64,000 bases of DNA from Amycolatopsis palatopharyngis (GTDB taxonomy: Bacteria; Actinomycetota; Actinomycetes; Mycobacteriales; Pseudonocardiaceae): contig NZ_PQHZ01000014.1 of assembly GCF_003385185.1 (NCBI RefSeq), positions 1 to 64,000 of the forward strand, in the 5' to 3' direction. The notes under the pieces are model-generated. The model had not been told where the DNA came from. It saw only the letters and a list, made by a program, of their open reading frames with translations, and ran no database searches. Position numbers and translations under genes: made by a program. Positions 25,289 through 34,311 of the stretch are shown here, in pieces (position 1 is the first letter of the stretch; the number at the start of each line of letters is the position of its first letter).

Positions 25289-27687
25289 CCCCTGCGCACC
25301 ACTGCGGGACCGGTGTCGCCGGGTACCACCGCCGTGTCCCCACTCCGGTCGGTCCTGGCGATCAGTGCCCCGTCTCCGGTGAGCACCCGCAGTGTGCGCT
25401 CGCTGGGATGGCCATAGGTGTTGTCCTCCCCCACACTCACCAGTGCGATCCTCGGCCGTACCGCGCCGAGGAACTCCGGCAGAGTGAACCTGCTGCCGTG
25501 GTGCGGAATCTTCAGTATCTCCGCGCTCAGGTCCGTCCGCGCGGCCAGCAGGTCGGCCTGCGCGGTCAACTCGATGTCACCGGTGAGCAGGACCCGGCCC
25601 GCCGCGGTCCTGGCGACCGCCACCGTTGACGAGTTGTTGATACTCGTCCCGTCCTGCTCGGCGTCGTCGCCGGCGGGCGCGGCGGGCACATAGCGGGGAC
25701 CGAGCACCTCGATGTCCAGACCCGGCCAGCCGAACCGGTCTCCCGTGGTGAGTTCGAGCAGCGCAACGCGGTGCCGCGAAGCCAGTTCCGTCACCTCTCG
25801 CCAGGCCCAGGCCGGAGTCCGGCCGGGCCCCACCGCGATCCCGCCCACCGTCCGGCCCTCGAACACCGACTCGAGTCCGCCGATGTGGTCGGCGTGCAGG
25901 TGGCTCAGCACGATCAGTGGCACCCGGTCCACGTCCAGCCGATCGAGACATCGGTCCACCGGACCGGGCCTTGGCCCGGTGTCCACGACGACCGCCCGCC
26001 CCCGCTCGCCTGCCGACAACACGATGGCATCCCCCTGCCCGACATCGCAGGCCACCACCGACCAGTCCGAAGGCGGCCACGGCGGCGACACCACCCGAAC
26101 CGGCAAGACGACGAGCAGCAGAACGACCAGCCCGACGGCGAGCCCGACCCGAACCGGCCGGTACCGCAACGCACACACCGCCGCCACAACCGCCAGTGCG
26201 GCGAGCAGACCACCCCACCAACCCGAAAACCAGGGCACCACGGCTCCGGGTACCGCTGCCGCGTGCCTGGCCACCAGGATCAGCCACTCGACGCCCGGAC
26301 CGGCGAGCCGGACGAGCAGTTCGGCCCCGAACGGCCAGAGCCCCGCGAGTGCGCTCACCGCGACCCCGAGCACTGTCACCGGGGCGACCACCGGAGCTGC
26401 GAGCACGTTCGCCGCGACCGCGACGGAACTGAAGCTGCCCGCCATACCGGCCACGATCGGCACTGTCACCAGGAAGGCCGCCAGCGGCACGGCAAGGGCG
26501 GCGGCCACCACCGCCGGCACACCCCTGCCGCGCATTCGCCGGGTCCACCGCGGTGCCACGAGCACGAGTCCCGAGGTCGCCACCACCGACAACGCGAAGC
26601 CGAGGCTCACCGCCATACCGGGGTCGTGGAGTACGAGACAGATCACCGCCGCGGCCAGCGCGGGCAAGGCGGAACCCTTGCGACCGAGCGCCAGCGCGAG
26701 CAGTCCCACCGCGCCCATGACCCCGGCGCGCAGCACGGTGGGTTCCGGGCCGACGAGGACGACGAAACCGGCAAGGGCCACGCCAGCGGCGGTCGCGCAC
26801 AGGCGGGGCCCGGCCCGTGCCGCGCGGAACAACAGCAGCACGGCGCCGCACACCACCGTGATGTTGGCCCCGGAGACCGCTGTCAAATGCGACATCCCCG
26901 CGTCGAGGAACTCGCGTTCCACTCTGGCCGACAGCGCACTGGTGTCCCCGAGAACCAGACCTGGAAGCAAACCGGCGGGTTCGTCGGCCAGCACCGATGC
27001 GGCGCGGCGCAGGGACCCGCGCATTCCGTCGGCGCCGCGTTGCCACCAGGAAGCGGGACTCATCGACTCAGGAGGCCCGCGGACGAAACACACCGCGACC
27101 GTCAACTCACCAGGACGGGCCGGCGCCAGTCCGCCGTGGACGTTCACCAACTGTCCCGGGAGCAGGCCGGACCATTCGGTGGCATCGGCGATCAACAGCA
27201 CCCTGCCTCGGCTCGGGACAGGGGTGCCCCCGGCAGCGGCCGATTCCACCCGAACCGGAATCAGCACGGATCTCGCGCCGGCCCGCTGCCCCGCGTAACC
27301 GTCAGAACGCACCGGGCGCGGGCGCTCCATCACCTCCACCCGCAGAACCACCTCCGCTCCCCGCCCCGCCGCGACGCGCAGGGGGTCCTGTTCCGCTCGC
27401 GCCACCCGGACCGTCACGAGCAGCGCGGCGAGAACGCCACAGCCCACGAGCGCGACAGCCGCCATCTCGGATCGCCCTTGGTGCCGCTCGCCTCCGCGCC
27501 GCCCCGCACCCGACCTGTACAGCCATACCGCTCCCACCAACGCGCCTGTCGTACCGAACACCAATGCGGCCCACCAGCCCCACAGAAGCCCCAGCAGTGC
27601 CGCGAGCCATACGGTGCTCGCCGCGGGAACGAGCCGGAGATCGGTTCCCGCCGATACGGTGTCGTCCCGGCGATCGGCGCCGCTCAC
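25276..27687 (-). CDS. comEC: ComEC/Rec2-family DNA-uptake channel protein
   Basis: The 803-residue protein has three parts. An N-terminal membrane and OB-fold (DUF4131) region comes first. The competence channel domain at about residues 220-500 is full of membrane helices and carries HLTAVSGANITVVCG. A C-terminal metallo-beta-lactamase-like domain follows (CDVGQGDAIVLSAG, HLHADHIGGLESV, LLTGDIE, KIPHHGSRFTLPEFL). In competent bacteria ComEC transports single-stranded DNA across the membrane. The metal-binding motif HXHXDH is complete, so nuclease activity is plausible. Its start overlaps the comEA stop by 4 bases. Natural transformation in this organism is not shown by the sequence. Confidence 0.93.
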   Translation of the reverse strand: MSGADRRDDTVSAGTDLRLVPAASTVWLAALLGLLWGWWAALVFGTTGALVGAVWLYRSGAGRRGGERHQGRSEMAAVALVGCGVLAALLVTVRVARAEQDPLRVAAGRGAEVVLRVEVMERPRPVRSDGYAGQRAGARSVLIPVRVESAAAGGTPVPSRGRVLLIADATEWSGLLPGQLVNVHGGLAPARPGELTVAVCFVRGPPESMSPASWWQRGADGMRGSLRRAASVLADEPAGLLPGLVLGDTSALSARVEREFLDAGMSHLTAVSGANITVVCGAVLLLFRAARAGPRLCATAAGVALAGFVVLVGPEPTVLRAGVMGAVGLLALALGRKGSALPALAAAVICLVLHDPGMAVSLGFALSVVATSGLVLVAPRWTRRMRGRGVPAVVAAALAVPLAAFLVTVPIVAGMAGSFSSVAVAANVLAAPVVAPVTVLGVAVSALAGLWPFGAELLVRLAGPGVEWLILVARHAAAVPGAVVPWFSGWWGGLLAALAVVAAVCALRYRPVRVGLAVGLVVLLLVVLPVRVVSPPWPPSDWSVVACDVGQGDAIVLSAGERGRAVVVDTGPRPGPVDRCLDRLDVDRVPLIVLSHLHADHIGGLESVFEGRTVGGIAVGPGRTPAWAWREVTELASRHRVALLELTTGDRFGWPGLDIEVLGPRYVPAAPAGDDAEQDGTSINNSSTVAVARTAAGRVLLTGDIELTAQADLLAARTDLSAEILKIPHHGSRFTLPEFLGAVRPRIALVSVGEDNTYGHPSERTLRVLTGDGALIARTDRSGDTAVVPGDTGPAVVRRGPGR

Positions 27688-28496
27688 CCCACACTCACGT
27701 GATCACGCAGTCGCGAAAGCCGGGTGTCCCCGATCCCCTCCACCTCGCGCAACTGTTCCACCGAGGTGAACGCTCCGCGCTCCGTTCGCCAGTCGAGAAT
27801 GCGCGCGGCGGTGACCTCCCCGACCCCGGGCAGTTCTTCGAGTTGTTCCGCGGTCGCGGTATTGAGGTCGACCTTTACCCGCACCCCGCCGGGACCCGCC
27901 GCGACGGCTGCCGCGGCCACGGGCACCGGCAAACCGACGTGGATCTGTTCACCATCGGTGAGCTTGCGCGCCAGATTGACCGAGGCGAGGTCCACGCCGT
28001 CCTGCGCGCCGCCGGCCGCCTCTACCGCGACCGCGACGCGCGATCCCGCGGGTACGGTCACCAGCCCCGGTTCCCGCACCTTGCCGACCACGCTCACGAC
28101 CACCGGCTCGTCCGTGCCCTGCCGCGCCGATGGGGCAGCGGCAGGCTGGGTACTCGTGCGTTCCCCGGCGAGCGGCAGTGGCGGGGGTGACTCGGTGACG
28201 GGATCGCCACGGATCAACACCACGGCGAACACAACCGCGCCGAGTACACCCAGCAGCGCGGCCACCGTGGCCCCTCTGCGGCGCCCGCCACCGCCGAGAC
28301 GGACAACGAAGCCGGGCAGCCATCTGCCGAGCAGGTCGCCAGTAGCGCCGGACTCGGGCCCGTCCCGCTCTCGGTGCCCGCCCGGCGCACCCCGCTCGTC
28401 CCGATCGGGATCAGTACTGTGCTCGACGGCCTCGGCCTGGTTCTTCAGGTACAGAAGCCTGCTGTTGCTCGATGATTCGTCCGACACGGGTTCCAC
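27684..28496 (-). CDS. comEA: ComEA-type helix-hairpin-helix DNA-binding protein
   Basis: The 270-residue protein has a charged cytoplasmic N-terminus of about 75 residues, one membrane helix (GATVAALLGVLGAVVFAVVLI), a SLBB-like domain (PVVVSVVGKVREPGLVTVPAGSRV), and a C-terminal pair of helix-hairpin-helix motifs: VDLNTATAEQLEELPGVG and TSVEQLREVEGIGDTRLSRLRDHV. It binds incoming double-stranded DNA on the outside of the membrane and hands it to ComEC, whose gene overlaps by 4 bases. Confidence 0.92.
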   Translation of the reverse strand: MEPVSDESSSNSRLLYLKNQAEAVEHSTDPDRDERGAPGGHRERDGPESGATGDLLGRWLPGFVVRLGGGGRRRGATVAALLGVLGAVVFAVVLIRGDPVTESPPPLPLAGERTSTQPAAAPSARQGTDEPVVVSVVGKVREPGLVTVPAGSRVAVAVEAAGGAQDGVDLASVNLARKLTDGEQIHVGLPVPVAAAAVAAGPGGVRVKVDLNTATAEQLEELPGVGEVTAARILDWRTERGAFTSVEQLREVEGIGDTRLSRLRDHVSVG

Positions 28497-28588
28497 GCTA
28501 GGAAGCGGCGGTGCCGGATCGACAGCCTCAATTCGTCAGGCTGTGGACAACTGGGTACCCGTGGACAACTACCGATCGCGAGGGACTG

Positions 28589-29440
28589 TCAGTCCCCGGC
28601 CGTGCGCTGGACCACGATCCCCAGCACGCCCGGCCCGGTGTGCGCACCGATCACCGCGCCTATCTCGGACACCACACAGCCACCTGATCCGGGCAGCCGG
28701 TCCTCCAGCCGGTTGGCCAGCTCCACCGCCCGCTCCGGCGCCGCGAGGTGGTGCACCGCCAGTTCGGGGTTGCCGTCCCCCGCCGCCGCGACGGCCAGCT
28801 CGATCATCCTCGCCACCGCGCGGTTCATCGTCCGGACCTTCTCCAACGGCCGGATCTGCCCTTCGTCCATCCGGAGGACCGGTTTCATCGCAAGAGCGGT
28901 ACCCAGCAGGGCGGCGCCGGGACCGATCCGCCCGCCGCGGCGCAGATGTTCCAGCGTCTCCACCGCGAACAGCGTCTCCGAACGGGCCGCCGTCCGCACG
29001 GCGACGTCCTCGACCTCGGCGCCGTCGGCCCCCGCAGCCGCGGCCACGGCCGCGTGCAGTGCCGCGAACCCGAGGCCCATGGCCGTGGTGCGCGAGTCGA
29101 CCACCCGCACGATGTCCGGCCCGACCTCCTGCGCGGCGAGCACGGCGGCTTCCCAGGTGCCGGACAGTTCCCGGGAAAGGTGAATCGAGACCACCGTGTC
29201 GGCGCCCTCCGCGAGCGCGGCCCGGAAGGTGTCCGCGAACTCCGCGGGGGTTGGTCTCGAGGTCGTGACGATGCGCCGCTGTCCGAGGGCCTCGGCGAGC
29301 GCGGCAGGTCCGATGTCGGTTCCGTCGAGCGCGGCGACACCGTCGATCAGGACGTGCAGCGGCACCACCCTGATGTGGTGCCGCTCGGCGAAGCCCTCCG
29401 GCAGGTGGGCGGTGGAGTCCGTGACAACTGCGACCGGCAC
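28589..29440 (-). CDS. DegV family fatty-acid-binding protein
   Basis: The 283-residue protein begins VAVVTDSTAHLPEG, the DegV family start, with PTPAEFADTFRAALAEGADTVVSIHLSRELSGTWEAA in the first domain and VVDSRTTAMGLGFAALHAA following. DegV proteins bind a fatty acid and act as FakB-like partners in fatty acid kinase systems in Firmicutes; no fakA is near here. It corresponds by position to the mycobacterial gene between eis and octT. About 90 bases separate it from comEA, and it is 9 bases downstream of the octT-like gene, so it probably shares that transcript. Confidence 0.9.
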   Translation of the reverse strand: MPVAVVTDSTAHLPEGFAERHHIRVVPLHVLIDGVAALDGTDIGPAALAEALGQRRIVTTSRPTPAEFADTFRAALAEGADTVVSIHLSRELSGTWEAAVLAAQEVGPDIVRVVDSRTTAMGLGFAALHAAVAAAAGADGAEVEDVAVRTAARSETLFAVETLEHLRRGGRIGPGAALLGTALAMKPVLRMDEGQIRPLEKVRTMNRAVARMIELAVAAAGDGNPELAVHHLAAPERAVELANRLEDRLPGSGGCVVSEIGAVIGAHTGPGVLGIVVQRTAGD

Positions 29441-29449
29441 CGCCCCAGC

Positions 29450-30238
29450 CTACGTGCCCTTCCGCGCCAGCAGTGGGACGATCAGCTCCGCCATGGCGTT
29501 GCCCACCGCGCTGTGTCCCTCCCAGCCCCAGTGCATCCCGTCGGGGTTGCCGTGTCCGCCCAACACGTGTGGGCCTACCACCGTGGGCAGGTCCAGCAGC
29601 GGCACACCGGCGGCGCTGCCCCACTCGGCCATGGCGGCCGCCGTGCGGCGGCGAACGGTGTGCACGTAACCGTAGGACGCGGCGCGGTGGACCGATGGCA
29701 ACCAGCCCACGATGGGTAGCTCGGGGCGCAACACCCGCAGCGCGCCGACCGCGGTCCGCAGATAGTGGACGGTCAGTTTCGTCGGCAGCACGGCAGGCCG
29801 GCCCCGAAATGCGACGGCAAGGCGCGGCTGGGCGCGCAGATAAGCTCCGCGCACGGTTCTGCGCAGGCCGTCGGGACGCAGGTAGCGCAGGCCGGTGCGC
29901 AGGTAGGTGGGCAACGGCGAGGGCAGTGTGTCCATGCTGCCGACAGCCAGTACGACGACGTCGGCGTGATGCAGATCCGCCCAGACCCGGGGATCCCCGG
30001 TCAAGGACCACCATGCGTCCCGCGCGGTCCAGCCGATGCCACCGACGAGGTCCGCCCCGCCGCCGAGCGCGTGTGCGGCGATATTGGGCCAGAGACGCGG
30101 CTCGTCGGCCGCATGCGCTCCATCGGGCCCGTGGAAGCTCAGGGAGTCGGCGAACACCAGGATGCGTGGCGAGGACCGTTGGTCCACTGCCGGGGTCGGC
30201 GCCTCGTCCTCGCCGGCTTTCGCGCTCACACCTGTCAC
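29450..30238 (-). CDS. octT: SGNH-type acyltransferase, OctT-like (diglucosylglycerate octanoyltransferase)
   Basis: The 262-residue protein has the SGNH blocks: ILVFADSLSFHG with the Ser, ADLVGGIGWTARDAWW with the Gly, VVVLAVGSMDTL in place of the Asn-bearing block III (GSMD, not GxND), and PDGMHWGWEGHSAVGNAM with Asp and His. The GSMDT form and the place directly after gpgP match mycobacterial OctT, which puts octanoate on diglucosylglycerate, an early precursor of methylglucose lipopolysaccharide. The name therefore rests on motif and synteny. The start is GTG; gpgP stops 2 bases before it. Confidence 0.82.
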   Translation of the reverse strand: MTGVSAKAGEDEAPTPAVDQRSSPRILVFADSLSFHGPDGAHAADEPRLWPNIAAHALGGGADLVGGIGWTARDAWWSLTGDPRVWADLHHADVVVLAVGSMDTLPSPLPTYLRTGLRYLRPDGLRRTVRGAYLRAQPRLAVAFRGRPAVLPTKLTVHYLRTAVGALRVLRPELPIVGWLPSVHRAASYGYVHTVRRRTAAAMAEWGSAAGVPLLDLPTVVGPHVLGGHGNPDGMHWGWEGHSAVGNAMAELIVPLLARKGT

Positions 30239-30240
30239 GC

Positions 30241-30852
30241 CTAGCCGGTCATGCCCGCGTTATACGCGTGCAGCCGCCAGGTGCCGTCGCGCAGTCCCAG
30301 CTCGACCCAGTGGCAGTTACCGATTCCGCCGAGAATCGGCCAGCTGGTGACAGGCAGGTCCACCAGCCGCGCGGTGAGCGCGAGAATGAGACCGCCGTGG
30401 GCAGCCAGCAGAACGGTTTCGCCCGGCTGGTCGGCGCGGCGCAGATCCGCGACGACCTCGGCCGCACGGTCGGCGACGTCGACGCGGGACTCACCGCCGG
30501 GCGGGGCCCAGGTGGAGTCCATTCGCCAGCGTTTGCGTTCACCTGGCGAGCGCTCGTCGACCTCGGCGCCGGTCAGACCCTGCCACTCACCGAGGTGTGT
30601 CTCGCGCAGACGCTTGTCGATCCGCAGGGGAACGCCGATCGACTCGGCGAGGACGGTGGCGGTATCGGTGGCGCGGCGCAGGTCCGAGGCGATGATGAGG
30701 TCTGGCTGGAACCTGGCGAGTGCGGGAACCGCGAAACGGGCCTGGTTCCAGCCCACCTGGGTCAGCGCGGAGTCCAGGTGCCCCTGCATCCGGCCCGCGG
30801 CGTTGTAGTCCGTCTCGCCGTGCCGCCAGAGCACGAGACGCCGCAGCGTCAC
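30241..30852 (-). CDS. gpgP: Glucosyl-3-phosphoglycerate phosphatase (histidine phosphatase family)
   Basis: The 203-residue protein has the phosphoglycerate-mutase-like motif LWRHGETDYN with the phospho-accepting His11, the second Arg/Glu block LRETHLGEWQGL, and the second His in LAAHGGLI. The RHGETDYN form and the order gpgP-octT are those of the mycobacterial methylglucose lipopolysaccharide cluster, where GpgP removes phosphate from glucosyl-3-phosphoglycerate. The GTG at 30852 overlaps the rsfS stop by 4 bases. The longer ORF from 30951 lies inside rsfS and is rejected. Confidence 0.88.
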   Translation of the reverse strand: MTLRRLVLWRHGETDYNAAGRMQGHLDSALTQVGWNQARFAVPALARFQPDLIIASDLRRATDTATVLAESIGVPLRIDKRLRETHLGEWQGLTGAEVDERSPGERKRWRMDSTWAPPGGESRVDVADRAAEVVADLRRADQPGETVLLAAHGGLILALTARLVDLPVTSWPILGGIGNCHWVELGLRDGTWRLHAYNAGMTG

Positions 30853-31271
30853 CGCTCCTCGTGCCCCTCGCCCGCGGCTTCCCCGTCGCCGTCGTCCCGG
30901 CCGTGACCGAGGTCCAGGTCCGGGATCTCGATTCGGGGGCAGTCCTTCCACAGCCGCTCGAGGCCGTAGAACGAACGCTCCTCGTCATGCTGGACGTGCA
31001 CGACCACGTCGACGTAGTCGAGCAGCACCCAGCGTCCCTCACGGGCGCCCTCGCGGCGGACCGGCTTGTGCCCGGCGACCCGCAGCTTCTCCTCGACGTT
31101 GTCCACGATCGCGCCCACCTGGCGCTCGTTCGGCGCGGAGGCGATCACGAACGCATCGGTGATGACCAGTTGATCGGACACGTCGAGAACGACGATGTCA
31201 CTCGCCTTCTTGTCCGCCGCCGCGTGGGCGGCCGCCGTCGCGAGGTCTCGTGCTTCGGCCGTCGCTGCCAC
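30849..31271 (-). CDS. rsfS: Ribosome silencing factor
   Basis: The 140-residue protein matches RsfS (Iojap): ASDIVVLDVSDQLVITDAFVIASAPNERQVGAIVDNVEEKL, then GRWVLLDYVDVVVHVQHDEERSFYGLERLW. It binds L14 and blocks subunit joining under starvation. A charged, Gly/Asp-rich tail of about 20 residues is extra. It lies 9 bases after nadD in the usual nadD-rsfS pair and overlaps gpgP. Confidence 0.96.
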   Translation of the reverse strand: MAATAEARDLATAAAHAAADKKASDIVVLDVSDQLVITDAFVIASAPNERQVGAIVDNVEEKLRVAGHKPVRREGAREGRWVLLDYVDVVVHVQHDEERSFYGLERLWKDCPRIEIPDLDLGHGRDDGDGEAAGEGHEER

Positions 31272-31280
31272 AGTGCTCCT

Positions 31281-31937
31281 TCAGGTGTTGATGTGCCCGG
31301 AGCAGCCTACCCGCCCGCTTCCGGAGCCGCCCCGGCCAGGCTGTTCCCCTTCCGGGCGGTACAGGTTCCGCTTGGCGATGTAGCGGACCACGCCGTCGGG
31401 CACGAGATACCAGACCTGCTCTCCCCCGCGGACCCGTTCGCGGCAGCCGCTCGAGGAGATGGCCATGGCGGTGACCTCGACCAGGCTGACTTTGCCGCTG
31501 GGCAGGTGATGGTCGTTGAGGTGGTAGCCCGGCCGGGTGACGCCGATGAAGTGCGCGAGGTCGAACAGCTCGTCGGCGTTGCGCCAGGTGAGGATCTGCT
31601 CCAGTGCGTCGGCCCCGGTGATGAAGAACAGCTCGTCGTCGGGGTATTCGGCGTTCAGGTCCCGCAGCGTGTCGACCGTATAGGTGTGCCCGCCCCGGTC
31701 GATGTCCACGCGGCTCACCGAGAACACCGGGTTCGACGCCGTGGCGATGACCGTCATCAGGTAGCGGTCCTCGGCCTTGGTGACGACCCGGTCGGATTTC
31801 TGCCAAGGCTGTCCCGTTGGCACGAAGATGACCTCGTCCAGGCAGAAGCGGTGCTGGACCTCGCTGGCCGCGACGAGGTGGCCGTGATGCACGGGGTCGA
31901 AGGTTCCACCCATCACCCCGATGCGACGTGTCGACAT
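31281..31937 (-). CDS. nadD: Nicotinate-nucleotide adenylyltransferase
   Basis: The 218-residue protein has [21 protein letters not shown] (GTFDPxHxGH) at the start and the later [13 protein letters not shown], the ISST.IR-type motif. [11 protein letters not shown] is the nucleotide-binding block. It converts nicotinate mononucleotide to deamido-NAD. The ATG at 31937 is chosen over the long upstream extension, which is antisense to the recQ gene. It is first in the leftward nadD-rsfS-gpgP-octT-degV run, divergent from recQ with 135 bases between. Confidence 0.95.
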   Translation of the reverse strand: MSTRRIGVMGGTFDPVHHGHLVAASEVQHRFCLDEVIFVPTGQPWQKSDRVVTKAEDRYLMTVIATASNPVFSVSRVDIDRGGHTYTVDTLRDLNAEYPDDELFFITGADALEQILTWRNADELFDLAHFIGVTRPGYHLNDHHLPSGKVSLVEVTAMAISSSGCRERVRGGEQVWYLVPDGVVRYIAKRNLYRPEGEQPGRGGSGSGRVGCSGHINT

Positions 31938-32072
31938 GATCCGAGGGTAGCCCGGAGCACCGAACGTGACCGGCCGTGCCTGGTCGCGTAGCGAACTGCG
32001 CACGGACCGGCGCGGTATCGGCCGGGGTGGTCGGGGTGAGTCCTGTCGGTGCGATGCGGTAGACGTGGACAT

Positions 32073-34187
32073 GTGGACACCCATTCCCTGCGCGAGCGCG
32101 CCGACACACTGCTCCGGGCACTGGCCGGTGCCGACGCCACCCTGCGCGAGGACCAGTGGACGGCGATCGAGGCCCTGGTGGCACAGCACCGCCGGACTTT
32201 GGTCGTCCAGCGCACGGGGTGGGGAAAGTCCGCTGTGTACTTCGTGGCCACGGCACTCCTGCGCGAACAGGGCAGCGGGCCGACGGTCATCATCTCGCCC
32301 CTGCTCGCGCTCATGCGCAACCAGATCGCCGCTGCCGCGCGCGCCGGTATCCACGCCGCGACCATGAACTCCGCCAACGCGCAGGAATGGGACGCGGTGC
32401 AGGCGCAGATCGCCGCGGGTGAGGTGGACGTTCTGCTGGTCAGTCCGGAACGCCTGAACAACCCGGACTTCCGGGACACCGTGCTGCCCAAGCTCACGGC
32501 GTCCGCCGGCCTGCTGGTGGTGGACGAAGCGCACTGCATCTCCGACTGGGGCCACGACTTCCGGCCGGACTACCGCCGGCTGCGGACACTGCTCGGCGAC
32601 CTGCCTCGCGCCGTTCCCGTGCTGGCCACGACTGCCACCGCGAACGACCGGGTGGCGACCGACGTCGCGGAGCAGCTCGGCATCGGCGCCGCGGCGTCCG
32701 GCACCGACACACTGGTGCTGCGCGGTCCACTGGACCGCGAGAGCCTGCACCTGGCCGTCGCCTCGCTGCCGACCGCGGAGGCGCGGCTGGCCTGGCTCGC
32801 CGACCACCTCGGCGACCTTCCCGGCTCCGGCATCATCTATACGCTCACCGTGGCCGCGGCCCAGGATGTGGCCAGTCTGCTGACCGAGCGTGGCCATCCC
32901 GTGGCGGCGTACACGGGCAAGACCGACCCGGCCGAGCGGCAGGCCGCCGAGGACGACCTGCTGGCCAACCGGGTCAAGGCGCTGGTGGCGACGTCCGCGC
33001 TCGGGATGGGCTTCGACAAGCCCGACCTCGGCTTCGTGGTGCATCTGGGAGCACCTTCCTCACCCATCGCCTACTACCAGCAGGTGGGCCGCGCGGGCCG
33101 CGGTGTGCGCCGCGCGGAGGTGATTCTGCTGCCGGGCAGGGAGGACGAGGAGATCTGGCGCTACTTCGGCTCACTCGCCTTCCCCGAGGAGCGACGGGTG
33201 ACCGAGGTGCTGGACACACTGGCGGCGGCGGACCGTCCATTGTCGACGGCAGCGATCGAGCCGACGGTGGAGTTGTCCCGTTCCCGGCTGGAGATGGTGC
33301 TCAAGGTGCTCGACGTCGACGGTGCCGTCCGCCGGGTGCGGGGTGGCTGGGAGTCGACCGGACAGGATTGGCAGTACGACGAACGCCGGTACGAACGGGT
33401 ACGACAGGCGCGCGCCCAGGAACAGCGCGCGATGCTGGGCTACATCGCCACCGAGGGCTGCCGGATGGAGTTCCTGCTCCGCCAGCTCGACGATCCGCAC
33501 GCCACGCCGTGTGGCCGCTGTGACAACTGCACGGGCAACACATGGTCCACCGAGGTGTCGGCGGAAACGGCCGAAGAGACAAGGCGGAGTCTGCAGCAGC
33601 CCGGCGTCGAACTGGCTTCCCGCAAACAGTGGCCGACTGGTATGGCCGCCCTCGATGTCCCGCTTTCCGGCCGGATTTCCAAGGGGGAACAGGCCGCGAC
33701 CGGGCGTGCGCTCGGCAGGCTGACCGATGTCGGATGGGGCAACAAACTACGAGACCTCGTCGGGATCAGGGCGGCGGACGGGCCCGTTCCGGACCCGGTG
33801 TTCCAGGCATGCCTCTCGGTGCTCGCCGCCTGGGACTGGGCGGAGCGACCCGTGGCGGTGGTGGGTATCGCCTCGCACACTCGGCCCGAGCTGGTGCAGG
33901 ACCTGACACAACGACTGGCGCAGGTCGGCAAGCTCCGGTTCCTCGGCATGCTCGAGTCCGCGGGCCCACCGCCCCGGCGGGCGAACAGCGCACAGCGACT
34001 GGCGGATCTGTGGCGCCGCCTCGAGATCCCGGACGCGGTCCACGCCGATCTATCCAATGTGGACGGTCCGGTCCTGCTCGTGGACGACGTCGTCGACACG
34101 GGCTGGACCATGACCCTGGCCGCCCGCCTGCTCCTCAACGCGGGCGCGCCGACAGTGCTCCCCTTCGCTCTCGCCAGCGCCTCCTGA
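32073..34187 (+). CDS. RecQ-family helicase with C-terminal phosphoribosyltransferase-like domain
   Basis: The 704-residue protein has the SF2 helicase motifs: QRTGWGKS (Walker A, about residues 47-53), [22 protein letters not shown] (DEAH and the RecQ aromatic loop, 149-170), ATTATAND, and the second domain with [15 protein letters not shown] and [10 protein letters not shown] short zinc-binding stretch PCGRCDNC follows. The last part, from about residue 610, ends with [15 protein letters not shown] (667-681), the PRPP-binding signature of phosphoribosyltransferases. No HRDC domain is seen. The GTG start lies 7 bases after TAGACG (32060-32065), so the message may be leaderless. It sits at a break in the conserved nadD-proA-proB order. 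Confidence 0.88.
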   Translation: MDTHSLRERADTLLRALAGADATLREDQWTAIEALVAQHRRTLVVQRTGWGKSAVYFVATALLREQGSGPTVIISPLLALMRNQIAAAARAGIHAATMNSANAQEWDAVQAQIAAGEVDVLLVSPERLNNPDFRDTVLPKLTASAGLLVVDEAHCISDWGHDFRPDYRRLRTLLGDLPRAVPVLATTATANDRVATDVAEQLGIGAAASGTDTLVLRGPLDRESLHLAVASLPTAEARLAWLADHLGDLPGSGIIYTLTVAAAQDVASLLTERGHPVAAYTGKTDPAERQAAEDDLLANRVKALVATSALGMGFDKPDLGFVVHLGAPSSPIAYYQQVGRAGRGVRRAEVILLPGREDEEIWRYFGSLAFPEERRVTEVLDTLAAADRPLSTAAIEPTVELSRSRLEMVLKVLDVDGAVRRVRGGWESTGQDWQYDERRYERVRQARAQEQRAMLGYIATEGCRMEFLLRQLDDPHATPCGRCDNCTGNTWSTEVSAETAEETRRSLQQPGVELASRKQWPTGMAALDVPLSGRISKGEQAATGRALGRLTDVGWGNKLRDLVGIRAADGPVPDPVFQACLSVLAAWDWAERPVAVVGIASHTRPELVQDLTQRLAQVGKLRFLGMLESAGPPPRRANSAQRLADLWRRLEIPDAVHADLSNVDGPVLLVDDVVDTGWTMTLAARLLLNAGAPTVLPFALASAS

Positions 34188-34205
34188 CCGGACCGTCCCC
34201 GGCTT

Positions 34206-34233
34206 GGAGCGCCTGCAAGTACCACCAAGCAAG
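34206..34233 (+). repeat. Left inverted repeat of the cassette
   Basis: The arm reads GGAGYGCCTGCAAGTACC then a variable base and CCAAGCAAG. It matches the right arm at 26 of 28 positions and the outer arms at 35-60 and 118-143 over the core. It is 18 bases downstream of the recQ stop. Confidence 0.85.
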
Positions 34234-34250
34234 CCACCAGCGGTTCCGAG

Positions 34251-34274
34251 TTATCCACAGGTGAGAAACTCACC
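34251..34274. promoter_or_regulatory. DnaA-box-like site and small palindrome in the cassette leader
   Basis: TTATCCACA at 34251-34259 is a perfect match to the DnaA box consensus. Directly after it GGTGAG (34260-34265) and CTCACC (34269-34274) form an inverted repeat with a 3-base spacer. It lies 37 bases before the predicted start of the wHTH/nuclease gene and could be its operator. A single DnaA box is not evidence for an origin. Confidence 0.45.
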
Positions 34275-34311
34275 CTGTCCAAGAACGACCCACGCACCGA
34301 ATAATCGGTCT

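Noticed and set aside
25771..27702. 643-codon open frame antisense to comEC
   Set aside because: Low-complexity His/Arg/Pro translation with no motif; a high-GC mirror of the real gene.
29165..29182. TTCCCGGGAAAG, resembling the 28-bp palindrome
   Set aside because: It lies inside the DegV-family coding region, in the codons for the conserved SRELSG segment; flanks do not match the repeat.
34251..34259. Replication origin suggested by the DnaA-type box
   Set aside because: Only one box, no AT-rich region, no dnaA/dnaN genes.
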